DNA of 64,000 bases from Paracoccus aurantiacus (lineage in GTDB: Bacteria; Pseudomonadota; Alphaproteobacteria; Rhodobacterales; Rhodobacteraceae): contig NZ_VOPL01000008.1 of the NCBI RefSeq assembly GCF_007993065.1, forward strand, positions 62,001-126,000, given 5' to 3'. The notes beneath the pieces are model-generated. The model saw nothing but the letters and a program-made list of their open reading frames with translations, was not told the origin of the DNA and ran no database searches. Made by a program: the position numbers and the translations under genes. Shown piece after piece: positions 8,207-17,308 of the stretch (its first letter is position 1; each line of letters begins with the position of its first letter).

Positions 8207-10064
8207 AACCTCCACCCAGGTTCATCTGGCGATAACGACGCGGGTCAATATCGTTCAGGACAGTACCGGAAAGGCGGACGCCGCTGTCTTCCAGCCTTTC
8301 GACGCAGTTGCGCAGCGCGCTTTCAGGGGTCTTGCCGGCACGCACGACCACAAGCGTCTCGTCGGCCAGAATACCCACCCGCGCGGCATCGGCCATGCCC
8401 AGAACCGGCGGCGTGTCGATCACGATCAGGTCGTATTCCGACGTGAGCTGCGGCAGCACCGTCTCACCGAAGTCGTCGATATTCTTCGGCGTCAGGCGGC
8501 TGTCGCGGTCGATCCGCAGCACATCGAAATTCTCGTATTCCGGCACGGGATAGATTGCGTCACCCACAGGAACGGAGCCGTCATTCAGCGCGCCTAGCGG
8601 GTGCGCTTCGCGGTTGCCTTCGATCATCAGGCTGGCGCCGGCACGATGCGGATCGAAGTCAAGCAGCAGCACACGTTGTCCATCAAGCGCCGCGACTGCG
8701 GCGAGCGAGGTCGCCACGGTCGACTTGCCCTCGTTCGGCAGGGCCGATGTGACCATGGCCAGCCGGTGCCGGACATTGCTTGTCCCCTGGCTGGACCAGA
8801 TCGTGACCAGTGACCGGATCGCCTCTGAGAACTCTGATCGCGGGAAGCGGCGCAGAAAGCGCGTCGGCGCATGTTTGCGTCCGAACAGGCGACGACCTGC
8901 GAGGCGCGGGATATTGCCCAGATTGGGAAGCTGCGTCAGATGTGTGGCCTGCGCGCCGGTCCAGATCTGGCGGTTCATGCTGCTGCGCAGCAGCGCCAGA
9001 ATAAACCCGAGGACCAGCCCGGCAGGCAGCGCCAGCGCCAGCGTTGTCGGGATATTGGGCCAGGACGGTTCGTAAGGTACCTCTGCCGCTGTCACCTGAC
9101 GGGCATCGGGATCGACCTGATCGCGCTGCGGTTCAAGCTGATTCAGGCGTTCGACCATGGTCTGATAGCGCGTGCTCAGCAGATCGACGCTGCGTTCCAT
9201 CCGGCTGAGCTGCATTTCGTTGCGCGTACGCTCGGCCAGTTGGTCCTCGACCTCTTTCAGGTCAGCTTCCAGCTTCTGACGCTCTGCCGTATCGCCTTGC
9301 GCGCGACCGTCCATGACCGCCAGAACCGATGTCATGTGGCTGCGTTCGCGGCGCAGCCTTTCGGGAAGCTCTGCGTCGTCCAGCACATTCTCGCGGATGA
9401 AGTCCGCCATCTGCATCTGTTCTAGCGTCAGTTGCTCGCCGCTCGTGTCGATCTGGCGGCGCAGGTATTCGGTTGAACGCTCGATCCCCTCGACCTGGCG
9501 GGTCACGGACTGGTCAATGAACGCATTGACCACGCCATTCGCGATGTCTGCGGCAAGCTGGGGATAGGCGGCCTCGGCCATGATGGTGATGACCAAGCTC
9601 TCGCCGGTGCGCTGAACGCTGTAGGATTTCAGCAGCTTGTCGATGACGGCGCGCGCACGTTCGGAACTTCCCAACGGCGGGCCGTCCTCCGTCACAGGCA
9701 GAAATTCCGTGTTCGCGAACAGGTCCAGACGCGAGGCGACATCTTCGGCAAAGCTGCGCGAGCGCAGGCGGTCCAACTCTGTCTCGACCCGTGCCCTCGT
9801 CAGGTCATAGACCTCCATCTGGGTGTCGATCTGGCTGATCCTGACCTCGGAATTGGTCAGCGCCATTGCCGACTGAGCCGAATAAAGCGGGGTCTGGCGC
9901 ATCAGATAGGCGGCAGTCCCGCCTATCACCAGCAGCACAACGACGAGGATCAGCCAGATATTGCGCCGCAGAAGCTGCATGAACTCTTCGCTGTCCATGC
10001 GCTCGACACGGGCAGGTGCGGCCTTGACGGGTTGGCGGGGGCGACGGCGGATCGGGTCGTTCAT
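8193..10064 (-). CDS. Polysaccharide biosynthesis tyrosine autokinase / chain-length regulator (Wzc/ExoP family)
   Basis: 623 aa. After a basic cytoplasmic N-terminus comes a transmembrane segment (NIWLILVVVLLVIGGTAAYL), a periplasmic Wzz domain with coiled coil, and a second transmembrane segment (LALALPAGLVLGFILALL) preceded by a proline-rich stretch. The cytoplasmic BY-kinase domain has Walker A (SALPNEGKSTVATSLA), Walker A' (VLLLDFDPHRAG) and Walker B (DLIVIDTPPVLGMADA). The C-terminal end is a short tyrosine cluster, GGGYGYY, the usual autophosphorylation tail. It controls polymerisation and export in Wzx/Wzy-type systems. Its ATG overlaps the stop of the upstream glycosyltransferase, and its 3' end overlaps the pectate-lyase-like gene. 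Confidence 0.94.
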   Translation of the reverse strand: MNDPIRRRPRQPVKAAPARVERMDSEEFMQLLRRNIWLILVVVLLVIGGTAAYLMRQTPLYSAQSAMALTNSEVRISQIDTQMEVYDLTRARVETELDRLRSRSFAEDVASRLDLFANTEFLPVTEDGPPLGSSERARAVIDKLLKSYSVQRTGESLVITIMAEAAYPQLAADIANGVVNAFIDQSVTRQVEGIERSTEYLRRQIDTSGEQLTLEQMQMADFIRENVLDDAELPERLRRERSHMTSVLAVMDGRAQGDTAERQKLEADLKEVEDQLAERTRNEMQLSRMERSVDLLSTRYQTMVERLNQLEPQRDQVDPDARQVTAAEVPYEPSWPNIPTTLALALPAGLVLGFILALLRSSMNRQIWTGAQATHLTQLPNLGNIPRLAGRRLFGRKHAPTRFLRRFPRSEFSEAIRSLVTIWSSQGTSNVRHRLAMVTSALPNEGKSTVATSLAAVAALDGQRVLLLDFDPHRAGASLMIEGNREAHPLGALNDGSVPVGDAIYPVPEYENFDVLRIDRDSRLTPKNIDDFGETVLPQLTSEYDLIVIDTPPVLGMADAARVGILADETLVVVRAGKTPESALRNCVERLEDSGVRLSGTVLNDIDPRRYRQMNLGGGYGYY

Positions 10065-11230
10065 GCTGCTACCGCCGGCTGTGCCGCGCTGCGCTCTGCC
10101 CGAGCGCGGTGATAAATTTCGTCATGGCGTGCGATATAGTCGCGCATTGAAAGCTGATCCTCGATCCGTGCACGCGCGCCCGCGGCAAGCGCCTCGCGCT
10201 CTGCCGGGGGGAGTTGCAGGAAATGTTGAATGGCGTCTGCCATAAGGTCGGGCCTCTCGGGGGGGCAGGTTGCACCGGAATCGCCGACGAGCCAGGCGCA
10301 ATCGCCGATATCTGTGACGACCGGGATGACACCGGATGCCATTGCCTCGCCAACGGCCAGAGGCAGGGCCTCGCCCCAGGCGGAGGACAGAAGATAGACA
10401 TCCAGCCCGGGCATCAGCTGCGCGATGTCGTCGCGGGCAGGAAGCGCCGTGAAGCGTTCCTTGATCCCAAGCTTCGATGCTTCGGCAGCGGCGGGGCTGT
10501 CGGGCTGGCCGGCGCCGATCAGCACGCCGTGCACATCCATGCCGCGTTCGGCAAGGGCCGCGACGGCGCGCGTGAAGCTGACATGGTCTTTCATAGGATG
10601 CGCGCGCGCCACGCTGCCGACGACAAAGCGGCCTTCGGGAATGCCGGCAGCCGCGCGCAGCCTTTCACCAGCAAGGGGATCAGGGCGAAATTCTGTCGTA
10701 TCGATGGCATTCGGCACGAATTCGTTGCGATCCGCCTCAAGCCCGTAGGCGAGATGCTGCTCCGCCGACTGGCGAGAGCAATAGGTCAGGCAGTCGGCCC
10801 GGCCTGACAGCATGCGCAGCCCGCGAAGAACGGCCCGAGTCATGGGCTTTTCCTTTGCCGGATCGGAAAGTGAATGATGGATCGCCCAGACCAGCCCGAT
10901 ATCGGCGCGCCGCGCAAGCCGCAGCGCCAATGCCGAGATGAGGCTTCCATGATACATCCATCCATGCACGACATCGGGCGATTTACGCGCGATGATCGAC
11001 CGAAGCCGACCGATGGCGGAAGGGATGCGCGCGGCGGAACCCGCCTGAAGGTCGATAACCTCGACCCCCGCATCGCGAATCATGTCCGCAACCGGACCGC
11101 AGGGCATCATCGAGACGACTGTGTGGTTACTGCGGGCGTCGCCGAGGGCGCGGAGATAGCGCAATAGCATGATCTCAGCGCCACCGATCGCGGTGCCCGT
11201 AATCACATGAACAATTTTAGCAGGGGCCAT
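10061..11230 (-). CDS. Glycosyltransferase family 4
   Basis: 389 aa counted from the ATG at 11228-11230 (MAPAKIVHVITGTAIGGAEI); the open frame runs further upstream but in a low-GC, non-coding-like stretch. GTAIGGAEIMLLRYLRAL is the GGAE acceptor loop; VGSVARAHPMKDHVSFTRAV and SSAWGEALPLAVGEAMASG mark the GT4 donor domain. It is the first gene of the minus-strand export operon and overlaps the kinase gene by 4 bp. A divergent promoter region of about 200 bp separates it from the plus-strand sugar transferase. It should add one residue of the repeating unit; the specificity cannot be read from the sequence. Confidence 0.88.
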   Translation of the reverse strand: MAPAKIVHVITGTAIGGAEIMLLRYLRALGDARSNHTVVSMMPCGPVADMIRDAGVEVIDLQAGSAARIPSAIGRLRSIIARKSPDVVHGWMYHGSLISALALRLARRADIGLVWAIHHSLSDPAKEKPMTRAVLRGLRMLSGRADCLTYCSRQSAEQHLAYGLEADRNEFVPNAIDTTEFRPDPLAGERLRAAAGIPEGRFVVGSVARAHPMKDHVSFTRAVAALAERGMDVHGVLIGAGQPDSPAAAEASKLGIKERFTALPARDDIAQLMPGLDVYLLSSAWGEALPLAVGEAMASGVIPVVTDIGDCAWLVGDSGATCPPERPDLMADAIQHFLQLPPAEREALAAGARARIEDQLSMRDYIARHDEIYHRARAERSAAQPAVAA

Positions 11231-11429
11231 TTTCCGGGAAACAATGCAACTAGAGGTACGCCCTGAAACTAATCCAGAATGCCGATCAAAGAAATGGAAA
11301 CTTGAAAAAAATGTCGCGGTGCAGCAAGATGGGGGGGTCGAAATCAGGTTTATCAATCTCGTTTCAAAGACATGCCCCGTTTTGGGCAGTGCTGTGGTTG
11401 TTGTGTTGAACAGGTAGTGGACGGTTAAC
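11231..11429. promoter_or_regulatory. Divergent promoter region of the exopolysaccharide locus
   Basis: About 200 bp lies between two divergently transcribed operons: glycosyltransferase/kinase to the left and PglC-like transferase to the right. It is noticeably more A+T rich than the flanking genes and holds no plausible gene. Promoters for both operons must lie here, but I do not see unambiguous -35/-10 pairs or an extended dyad. Confidence 0.45.
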
Positions 11430-12059
11430 GTGACTCGTAATCAAGAGGTGCTGATCGCGTTCCTTCTGTTCCTGATTTCTCTGCCAATTCAACTTATCGT
11501 TGCATTAGCTTTGCGAATTCAACTCGGATCGCCGTTAATGTTTCGCCAGACCCGCGCGGGTCTGGATGGGCGCAATATCCTTGTCCCGAAATTCAGGACC
11601 ATGTCAGACGCGCGCGATGCGAATGGCGATCTGCTTCCCGATGCCGAACGAGAGACGCGCTTCACCAGAATCGTGCGACGCCTGCGCTGTGACGAGCTTC
11701 CACAGCTGTGGCTGGTGCTGCGCGGCCAGATGGCCCTTGTGGGTCCGCGCCCGCTTTTGCCTTCGACATTGGACGGGTTCGGTGCGCTGGGAAAGCTCAG
11801 GAATTCTGTCCGGCCGGGTCTGACCGGATGGGCGCAGGTGAACGGGAACACCCGGCTTTCGAATACCGAAAAGCTGGCACTCGACCTTTGGTACGTCGCG
11901 CATCGCACGCCACGTCTGGATCTGCGTGTGCTGGCCGAGACGATAATGGTGCCGCTGCGCGGCGAAATACGTGATGATTCGCGCCTGAACGCCGCGACCG
12001 AATGGGCACGCGCCCAGTTCGGCGCCTCGCTCGACGCTGCTGCAAAGGCGAATGCATGA
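11430..12059 (+). CDS. Bacterial sugar transferase / phosphoglycosyl transferase (PglC/WcaJ-type catalytic domain)
   Basis: 209 aa starting at GTG. A single N-terminal hydrophobic re-entrant segment (LIAFLLFLISLPIQLIVALA) is followed by the PGT core: PLMFRQTRAGLDGRNILVPK, KFRTMSDARDANGD, RRLRCDELPQLWLVLRGQMA, LVGPRPLL and RPGLTGWAQVNG. The DE pair in CDELPQ is the catalytic Asp-Glu dyad of monotopic PGTs. The short length and lack of a multi-pass N-terminus match PglC. It transfers a phospho-sugar from a UDP-sugar to undecaprenyl phosphate and so starts glycan assembly. It heads a plus-strand operon whose next gene overlaps it by 4 bp (ATGA). Confidence 0.92.
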   Translation: MTRNQEVLIAFLLFLISLPIQLIVALALRIQLGSPLMFRQTRAGLDGRNILVPKFRTMSDARDANGDLLPDAERETRFTRIVRRLRCDELPQLWLVLRGQMALVGPRPLLPSTLDGFGALGKLRNSVRPGLTGWAQVNGNTRLSNTEKLALDLWYVAHRTPRLDLRVLAETIMVPLRGEIRDDSRLNAATEWARAQFGASLDAAAKANA

Positions 12060-12985
12060 CCGCAAAGAACAACCCTCTCACAACCGTATTCATCGGGGCG
12101 GTTGAAGGCTCTGCCCGCGCGCTTCAGGCGCTTTGCGAGGCGGGCATGGCCCCTGATCTGGTCGTGACGCTGCCGCTTGCCAAAGCTGATTCGCATTCCG
12201 ATTTCGCCGATCTTGCGCCGATTGCATCCGAACACGGAATTGCGCTGCGTCGCGTTCCGCGAACCGATGATGCCGATCTGGTGCAAGAGCTTCGGGGCCT
12301 GAACCCCGACCTGATCCTCATCATCGGCTGGTCACAGCTTGTCGGGCGCGAGATGCTGGACCTGCCGCGCCTTGGGGTGATCGGTTTTCACCCCGCGCCG
12401 CTGCCGAAGATGCGCGGGCGGGCGGTGATTCCCTGGCAGATCCTGACGGCGCAGCGCCAAGCCGGCGCAACCCTGTTCTGGATCGACGAGGGTGTCGATG
12501 ACGGCCCGATCGCCGCGCAGAGCGTCTTTGACATCGACCCCGAGACGATCGACGCGCGGGGCCTTTACGACCTTTCCGTGAACGAGATGGCGCGGCTTTT
12601 GCCGGATCTGGTCGGCCAGCTTGCCAATGGCGAACGCCCCGCAACGCCGCAGGATCACGCGCAGGCCAGCATCTGTGCGCGCCGCCGGCCCGAAGACGGC
12701 GAGATCGACTGGACCAGAAGCGCCGACGAGATCGAGCGTCTGATCCGCGCCGTTGGCCCCCCCTATCCCGGCGCTACAACACGCAGCGCGAAGGGAGCGA
12801 CCGTTACAGTCACCCGCGCAAGGCGCCACCCGCGCGAGGGCTATTTCATCGGAATGCCGGGGCAGGTGCAGGACGTTGCCCCTGACGCCGTCACCGTGAT
12901 GTGCGGCGATGGTCGCTGCATAGATCTGCTGGAATGGAACGGACCGGAAAAACTTGGCCGACACACGATTTTGGGAAGGACTTAA
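12056..12985 (+). CDS. Formyltransferase family protein (probable sugar N-formyltransferase)
   Basis: 309 aa from the ATG that overlaps the TGA of the preceding gene. The N-terminal Rossmann-like formyltransferase domain contains LILIIGWSQLVGREMLDLPR and IGFHPAPLPKMRGRAVIPWQ, the His-Pro-x3-Pro-x2-RG signature of Fmt/ArnA/VioF-type enzymes, with DEGVDDGPI carrying the conserved Asp. The C-terminal part resembles an OB-like Fmt C-terminal domain (ATVTVTRARR). It should move a formyl group from N10-formyl-tetrahydrofolate to an amino group. Because it sits between a sugar transferase and a deacetylase/aminotransferase pair, an amino-sugar substrate is more likely than Met-tRNA. It takes the place that the PglD acetyltransferase has in bacillosamine loci. 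Confidence 0.85.
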   Translation: MTAKNNPLTTVFIGAVEGSARALQALCEAGMAPDLVVTLPLAKADSHSDFADLAPIASEHGIALRRVPRTDDADLVQELRGLNPDLILIIGWSQLVGREMLDLPRLGVIGFHPAPLPKMRGRAVIPWQILTAQRQAGATLFWIDEGVDDGPIAAQSVFDIDPETIDARGLYDLSVNEMARLLPDLVGQLANGERPATPQDHAQASICARRRPEDGEIDWTRSADEIERLIRAVGPPYPGATTRSAKGATVTVTRARRHPREGYFIGMPGQVQDVAPDAVTVMCGDGRCIDLLEWNGPEKLGRHTILGRT

Positions 12986-13671
12986 TGGCTTCAGGTATCG
13001 CACAGGAAGGACCTGTTCTGGTCATCGCACCGCATCCCGATGATGAGGTGCTGGGCGTGGGCGGCACCATGGCGCGGCTTGCCGATGCCGGGGCAGAGGT
13101 CCATGTCGCCATCGTCACAACGGGGCGCGCGCCGCGTTTCGCAGCCGATCAGGTTGATCGCGTCCGGGCCGAGGCCGCAGCCGCGCATGCCCTTCTGGGC
13201 GTCACGCAGACCCATTATCTTGACTGCCCGGCGGCGGAGCTGGGCGAATTTGCCCATGCCGATCTGAACCGTGCGATTGCGACCATCGTGCAGCAGATTG
13301 GCCCCCGCACGCTGTTCGCGCCGCATCCGGGCGACATCCATCTGGATCATCAGCTCAGCTTTCTGTCGGCGCTTGTCGCGTCGCGGCCGCACCAGCATGA
13401 CTATCCGGCGCGCATCTTCGCCTATGAAACGCTGTCGGAAACGAACTGGAACGCGCCCTATCTGACGCCCGGCTTCCTGCCGAACCTGTTTGTCGACATC
13501 ACGGATACGCTGCAGCGCAAGCTGGACGCCTTCGCGCTGTTTGAAAGCCAGCAGAAGGCGCCGCCGCATGAACGTTCGGTCGAGTCGCTGACCGCCCTTG
13601 CCACCCTTCGCGGCGCGACGGTCCACCGTCACGCGGCAGAGGGCTTTGTCACCGTAAGAATGGTAGAATAG
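12985..13671 (+). CDS. PIG-L family deacetylase
   Basis: 228 aa starting at the ATG that overlaps the preceding stop (TAATG). The zinc-binding motif APHPDDEVLGVGG is near the N-terminus and the third ligand region HPGDIHLDHQLSF near residue 114; together they give the His-Asp-Asp-His set of PIG-L/LmbE deacetylases. It hydrolyses N-acetyl groups from GlcNAc-type sugars. In this operon it could expose an amine that the formyltransferase then formylates, or deacetylate a lipid-linked sugar. No signal peptide is present, so it acts in the cytoplasm. Confidence 0.9.
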   Translation: MASGIAQEGPVLVIAPHPDDEVLGVGGTMARLADAGAEVHVAIVTTGRAPRFAADQVDRVRAEAAAAHALLGVTQTHYLDCPAAELGEFAHADLNRAIATIVQQIGPRTLFAPHPGDIHLDHQLSFLSALVASRPHQHDYPARIFAYETLSETNWNAPYLTPGFLPNLFVDITDTLQRKLDAFALFESQQKAPPHERSVESLTALATLRGATVHRHAAEGFVTVRMVE

Positions 13672-13674
13672 ATC

Positions 13675-14847
13675 ATGCAACGCTCTCAAACATGGCCGGT
13701 CTTCGACGACGAACAGATCGCGGCGGTCACCGAGGTCATGCGCTCGGGCAAGGTGAACGCGTGGACCGGACCGGATGTGCGCGCCTTCGAAGACGAGTTC
13801 GCGGCCCATACCGGCACGGCCCATGCGATCGCAATGGCCAATGGCTCGGTCACGCTTGATTCGGCGTTGCGGGCGCTGGATCTTCAGCCCGGTGACGAGG
13901 TCATCGTCAGCCCGCGCAGCTTCGTCGTTTCGGCAAGCTGCGTACTGCTGGCGGGCGGCACCCCGATCTTTGCCGATATCGACCGCGACAGCGGCAATAT
14001 CACACCCGAAACCATCGCGCCGCTTATCACCGAACGGACGCGGGGTATCATTCCGGTGCATCTGGCCGGCTGGCCCTGCGACATGGCCGGTATCATGGCG
14101 CTGGCGGGTAAGCATGGCTTATGGGTGATCGAGGATTGCGCGCAGGCGCATGGCGCGCGGATCGACGGGCAAATCCTTGGCAGGTTGGGCACAATCGGTT
14201 CCTACTCGTTCTGTCAGGACAAGATCATGTCCACCGGCGGCGAGGGCGGGATGATCGTGACAGATGACGACGCCCTTTATGACCGGATGTGGAGCTTCAA
14301 GGATCACGGCAAGGACCGCACGCTTGTCTTCGCGCCGAATCCGGCCCCCGGCTTCCGCTGGCTGCACGCGGCCGGACCGGGAACCAACCTTCGCATGACC
14401 GGACCTTCGGCGGCGATCGGGCGCGTGCAGCTTCGCCGCCTGCCGGAATGGCATGAGGCCCGCCGGGATAATGCGGCACGGCTGGCATCCGCGCTGGAAC
14501 AGTCCGATTTGCTGCGCATCCCTATGCCGGATGACGGACTGACGCATGCCTGGTATCGCTTCTATGCCTATGTCCGGCCAGAGCGGATGGCCAAGGGCTG
14601 GGACCGCGACCGCATCCTTGCCGAAGCGAACGCCCGTGGCCTGCCGGTCTTTTCCGGAAGCTGTTCGGAAATCTATCTTGAGGAGGTATTCGCCGCGCCC
14701 GGCAACCGCCCCGCAGAGCCGTTGCCTGCGGCCCGCGAACTGGGCGAGACGAGTCTGGCCTTCCTCGTTGATCCGACATGGACAGCGGCAGAGCTGGACA
14801 CCCTTACGTCCTCTCTGCTTGAGGTTCTTTCAGATGCCGAAGCGTAG
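13675..14847 (+). CDS. DegT/DnrJ/EryC1/StrS-family sugar aminotransferase
   Basis: 390 aa, three bases after the deacetylase gene. PLP-dependent type I fold features are clear: ANGSVTLDSALRALDLQPGD near the N-terminus, IPVHLAGWPCDM, WVIEDCAQAHGA (Asp contacting the PLP ring) and SYSFCQDKIMSTGGEGGM, whose Lys is the PLP Schiff base. It would convert a 4-keto-6-deoxy nucleotide sugar, such as the product of the CapD-like dehydratase at 2221-4302, into a 4-amino sugar with glutamate as donor. It is the last gene of the coupled transferase/formyltransferase/deacetylase set. Confidence 0.91.
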   Translation: MQRSQTWPVFDDEQIAAVTEVMRSGKVNAWTGPDVRAFEDEFAAHTGTAHAIAMANGSVTLDSALRALDLQPGDEVIVSPRSFVVSASCVLLAGGTPIFADIDRDSGNITPETIAPLITERTRGIIPVHLAGWPCDMAGIMALAGKHGLWVIEDCAQAHGARIDGQILGRLGTIGSYSFCQDKIMSTGGEGGMIVTDDDALYDRMWSFKDHGKDRTLVFAPNPAPGFRWLHAAGPGTNLRMTGPSAAIGRVQLRRLPEWHEARRDNAARLASALEQSDLLRIPMPDDGLTHAWYRFYAYVRPERMAKGWDRDRILAEANARGLPVFSGSCSEIYLEEVFAAPGNRPAEPLPAARELGETSLAFLVDPTWTAAELDTLTSSLLEVLSDAEA

Positions 14848-14882
14848 GGGCATACCAGTAACCCGCGCAGGCGGCACGGGGA

Positions 14883-16007
14883 ATGCTTCGCTTTCGCAGC
14901 GATACGATCCCGGTGGCGGCGATGACTAGCCGCACCGCCCCTGTCAGACGTCAACGGATCATCATTTGCACGGCAGATACGGCTTTGCGCGCCGATCTTG
15001 GCGATATGCTGGACCAAAACGGTTTCACCGTGGTCTGGGCGCGCGATTCCGATCATGCGATGTTTCTGATGGGCGATCTGCGGTTTGCGGCGATGGTGTG
15101 CGATCAGGCGCTTCCCGATCATGACGGGATCGCGTTTCTTCAGCAGATCCGGCGCGAACGGCCCGATCTTGGTGAAATGCCGATCATCGTCCTGTCGGAA
15201 TTTGCCGAGCCTTCGGACATGGTCGCGGGACGTTTGGCGGGGGCTGACGACTATCTTGTGAAGCCGGTCGATCACCCGATGCTCGTCGCCTCGCTTGAGG
15301 TGCAGATCCGTCAGGCGGCGCGGGTCAGGCTTGCGGTTCTGGAAAAGGAAAGCGCAGAGGGTCGCTCTCCACGGTTGAACGCGGCATTTGACCTGATGGA
15401 CCGCCTGTCCTTCGGCATCGAGCTGTTTGACGCGCAGGGTCACGAGATTTTCTGCAATCGTGCAGCGCGCGGCTTGCCAAGGACGAATGCGGATACGATC
15501 CGGGGATGGGTCGCGCGTCATGTGGGGCAGGCGAACCGCGCGGAAAGCAGCGAGATGCTACCGGGTCCGGGCGTGCTGGATTTCCGCATGATCCCGACCG
15601 GCGTTTCGCACAGCAATACCACGCAGCACCTGTTCGTGGTGATTCTGGCCCTGACCGACCCCGGCGAGCCCGAAACGGTCTTTGCCGCCACGACGTTCGC
15701 CTCGGCGCATTGGGGCTATCTGGGCGGCGAACTGGTCGCCGAGGCGATCGGGCTGACCCCGACCGAATCCCGGCTGGCGGCGTTTCTGGCCGAAGGCATG
15801 CGCTTGGACGAAATCGGTGAAATGATGTCGATTGCGCGGCCGACGGTGAATTACCACCTGCGCAATATCTATCAGAAAAGCGGCGCATCCCGGCAGTCGG
15901 ATGTCATCAACCTGCTGCGAGCCGTTCACCTGACCGATGCGCAGCATCTTTCGGCGCATCCCGCTGACGGCTCGCGTCGTCAGATCGGCGGGGAAAGCCG
16001 GTCGTAG
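14883..16007 (+). CDS. Response regulator with receiver, PAS-like and LuxR-type HTH domains
   Basis: 374 aa from ATG 14883; an ATG at 14922 (MTSRTAPVRRQRIII) is an equally good start. Receiver domain: residues about 20-140, with CDQALPDHDG carrying the phospho-acceptor Asp and ADDYLVKPVDHP the conserved Lys. The middle (about 160-270) begins NAAFDLMDRLSFGIELFDAQ, typical of a PAS fold. The C-terminus has LTPTESRLAAFLAEGMRLDE and IARPTVNYHLRNIYQKSGAS, a LuxR/FixJ HTH. No sensor kinase is in the window. Its location suggests it controls the glycan genes. Its last 28 bp overlap the convergent glycosyltransferase gene. Confidence 0.85.
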   Translation: MLRFRSDTIPVAAMTSRTAPVRRQRIIICTADTALRADLGDMLDQNGFTVVWARDSDHAMFLMGDLRFAAMVCDQALPDHDGIAFLQQIRRERPDLGEMPIIVLSEFAEPSDMVAGRLAGADDYLVKPVDHPMLVASLEVQIRQAARVRLAVLEKESAEGRSPRLNAAFDLMDRLSFGIELFDAQGHEIFCNRAARGLPRTNADTIRGWVARHVGQANRAESSEMLPGPGVLDFRMIPTGVSHSNTTQHLFVVILALTDPGEPETVFAATTFASAHWGYLGGELVAEAIGLTPTESRLAAFLAEGMRLDEIGEMMSIARPTVNYHLRNIYQKSGASRQSDVINLLRAVHLTDAQHLSAHPADGSRRQIGGESRS

Positions 16008-17149
16008 ATTTCGGAAATCTGGCGGATATGGATTTCACGCCCGTATTTCGCGGTGACATCTGCCTGCGCAGCACGCGCGATGGTGTCGTAAAGCGCCCGG
16101 TCGGCGCTCAGCTTCAGCGCGGGGGCAACGAAAGCTGCGGGGTTCTCTGGCTCGACCAGAAAGCCTGTTTTCCCGTCCTCGATCGCCTCGGGATTGCCGC
16201 CGTGCCGCGTCGCGATCACCGGCGTCCCGAGATACATCGATTCGATCAGGGTGCGCCCGAAGGGTTCGTGCAGCGCGGTGACGATGTTCAGATCGACCCC
16301 GGCCATATAAGGCGCAAGCGGCTTGCGGAAGCCCATCAGATGCACCTGAGACTCGATCCCGAGTTCGTTCGCGCGCGCGGCGCATTGCTGGTCCAGCGTC
16401 GAATGCGCCTCGACCGAGCCACCGAACAGAAGCCCGTGGACCGGCCGGTCGGGCATCGCGCGCGAGATTTCGGCGACGGCCTCGGCAAAGCGGACGGGCT
16501 TCTTGCGTTCGGTAAGCGTGCCGAACCAGCCAAGAAGCAGCGTTTCGGCGGGAAGGCTCAACTCTGTCAGGATCATCTGACGGGCATCTGCCTTGTCGGG
16601 GATATCGGCGCTGAAATCGAAGGGGCTGCGCACGACTGTAAAGCGGCTGCTGACCGACCGGACCGGGCGCACGGGATGCGAAAATTCCGATACGCTGACG
16701 ATCGCGTCCGAAAACAGCGGCGCGAGCTTGTTGATGCCAAAGGCGCGCGGGTCCTGGCGGTGATGCCAAAGATGCCTGCGCCCCGCAAGTTTCGTCGGGA
16801 TGACCCAATTGGTGTGGATGCGGCCTTCATTGGTGTGAACGATCTGGGGATCAATGCGGCGGATCTCGGCCATGAGGCGCGGGATGTTCCGCAGAAGATA
16901 GCGCGGCACACCTATATCGGCCTTCCGCGGGTTGTTCCGGCTGCGCATCAGCGGAAGATCCGGGGCGACTTCGAAATCCAGACCCAATTCGCGGGCATAG
17001 GCACCGACCTTCCCCTCTTGCTGGTGAAGAAGAATGCGCGGATCGAAGCGTTCCGGGTCCAGACCCGCAATCAGATCAAGCGCCGAAACGTGGCTGCCGC
17101 CGAGTCCGGTATCGCCGGCAAAGGGAAACAGGATGCGTGTCCGCGCCAT
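15980..17149 (-). CDS. Glycosyltransferase family 4
   Basis: 389 aa. I chose ATG 17147-17149 (MARTRILFPFAGDTGLGGSH) because AAGGA lies 7 bases upstream; an ATG two codons earlier overlaps that site. GDTGLGGSHVSALDLIAGL is the acceptor loop, LGWFGTLTERKKPVRFAEAV opens the donor domain, and TALHEPFGRTLIESMYLGTP is the E-x7-E region. It is a cytoplasmic transferase for the same glycan. It stands alone on the minus strand between a response regulator (28-bp convergent overlap) and a divergent polymerase-like gene, from which about 160 bp of promoter region separates it. Confidence 0.88.
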   Translation of the reverse strand: MARTRILFPFAGDTGLGGSHVSALDLIAGLDPERFDPRILLHQQEGKVGAYARELGLDFEVAPDLPLMRSRNNPRKADIGVPRYLLRNIPRLMAEIRRIDPQIVHTNEGRIHTNWVIPTKLAGRRHLWHHRQDPRAFGINKLAPLFSDAIVSVSEFSHPVRPVRSVSSRFTVVRSPFDFSADIPDKADARQMILTELSLPAETLLLGWFGTLTERKKPVRFAEAVAEISRAMPDRPVHGLLFGGSVEAHSTLDQQCAARANELGIESQVHLMGFRKPLAPYMAGVDLNIVTALHEPFGRTLIESMYLGTPVIATRHGGNPEAIEDGKTGFLVEPENPAAFVAPALKLSADRALYDTIARAAQADVTAKYGREIHIRQISEIYDRLSPPI

Positions 17150-17308
17150 GACCATGTCCTTGATTGAGTGGCCCGCAGCCGCACTCGTTACGTCGGGGCC
17201 AAGCCGTAGCACGATCGCTTGCGCGGGACAAAGCGTCTTGCGGCGAATCCCTTGCGGCCACATAATCGGACGGTCTTTTCACCGTGCTGACGGTTACGGA
17301 ACACAGTT

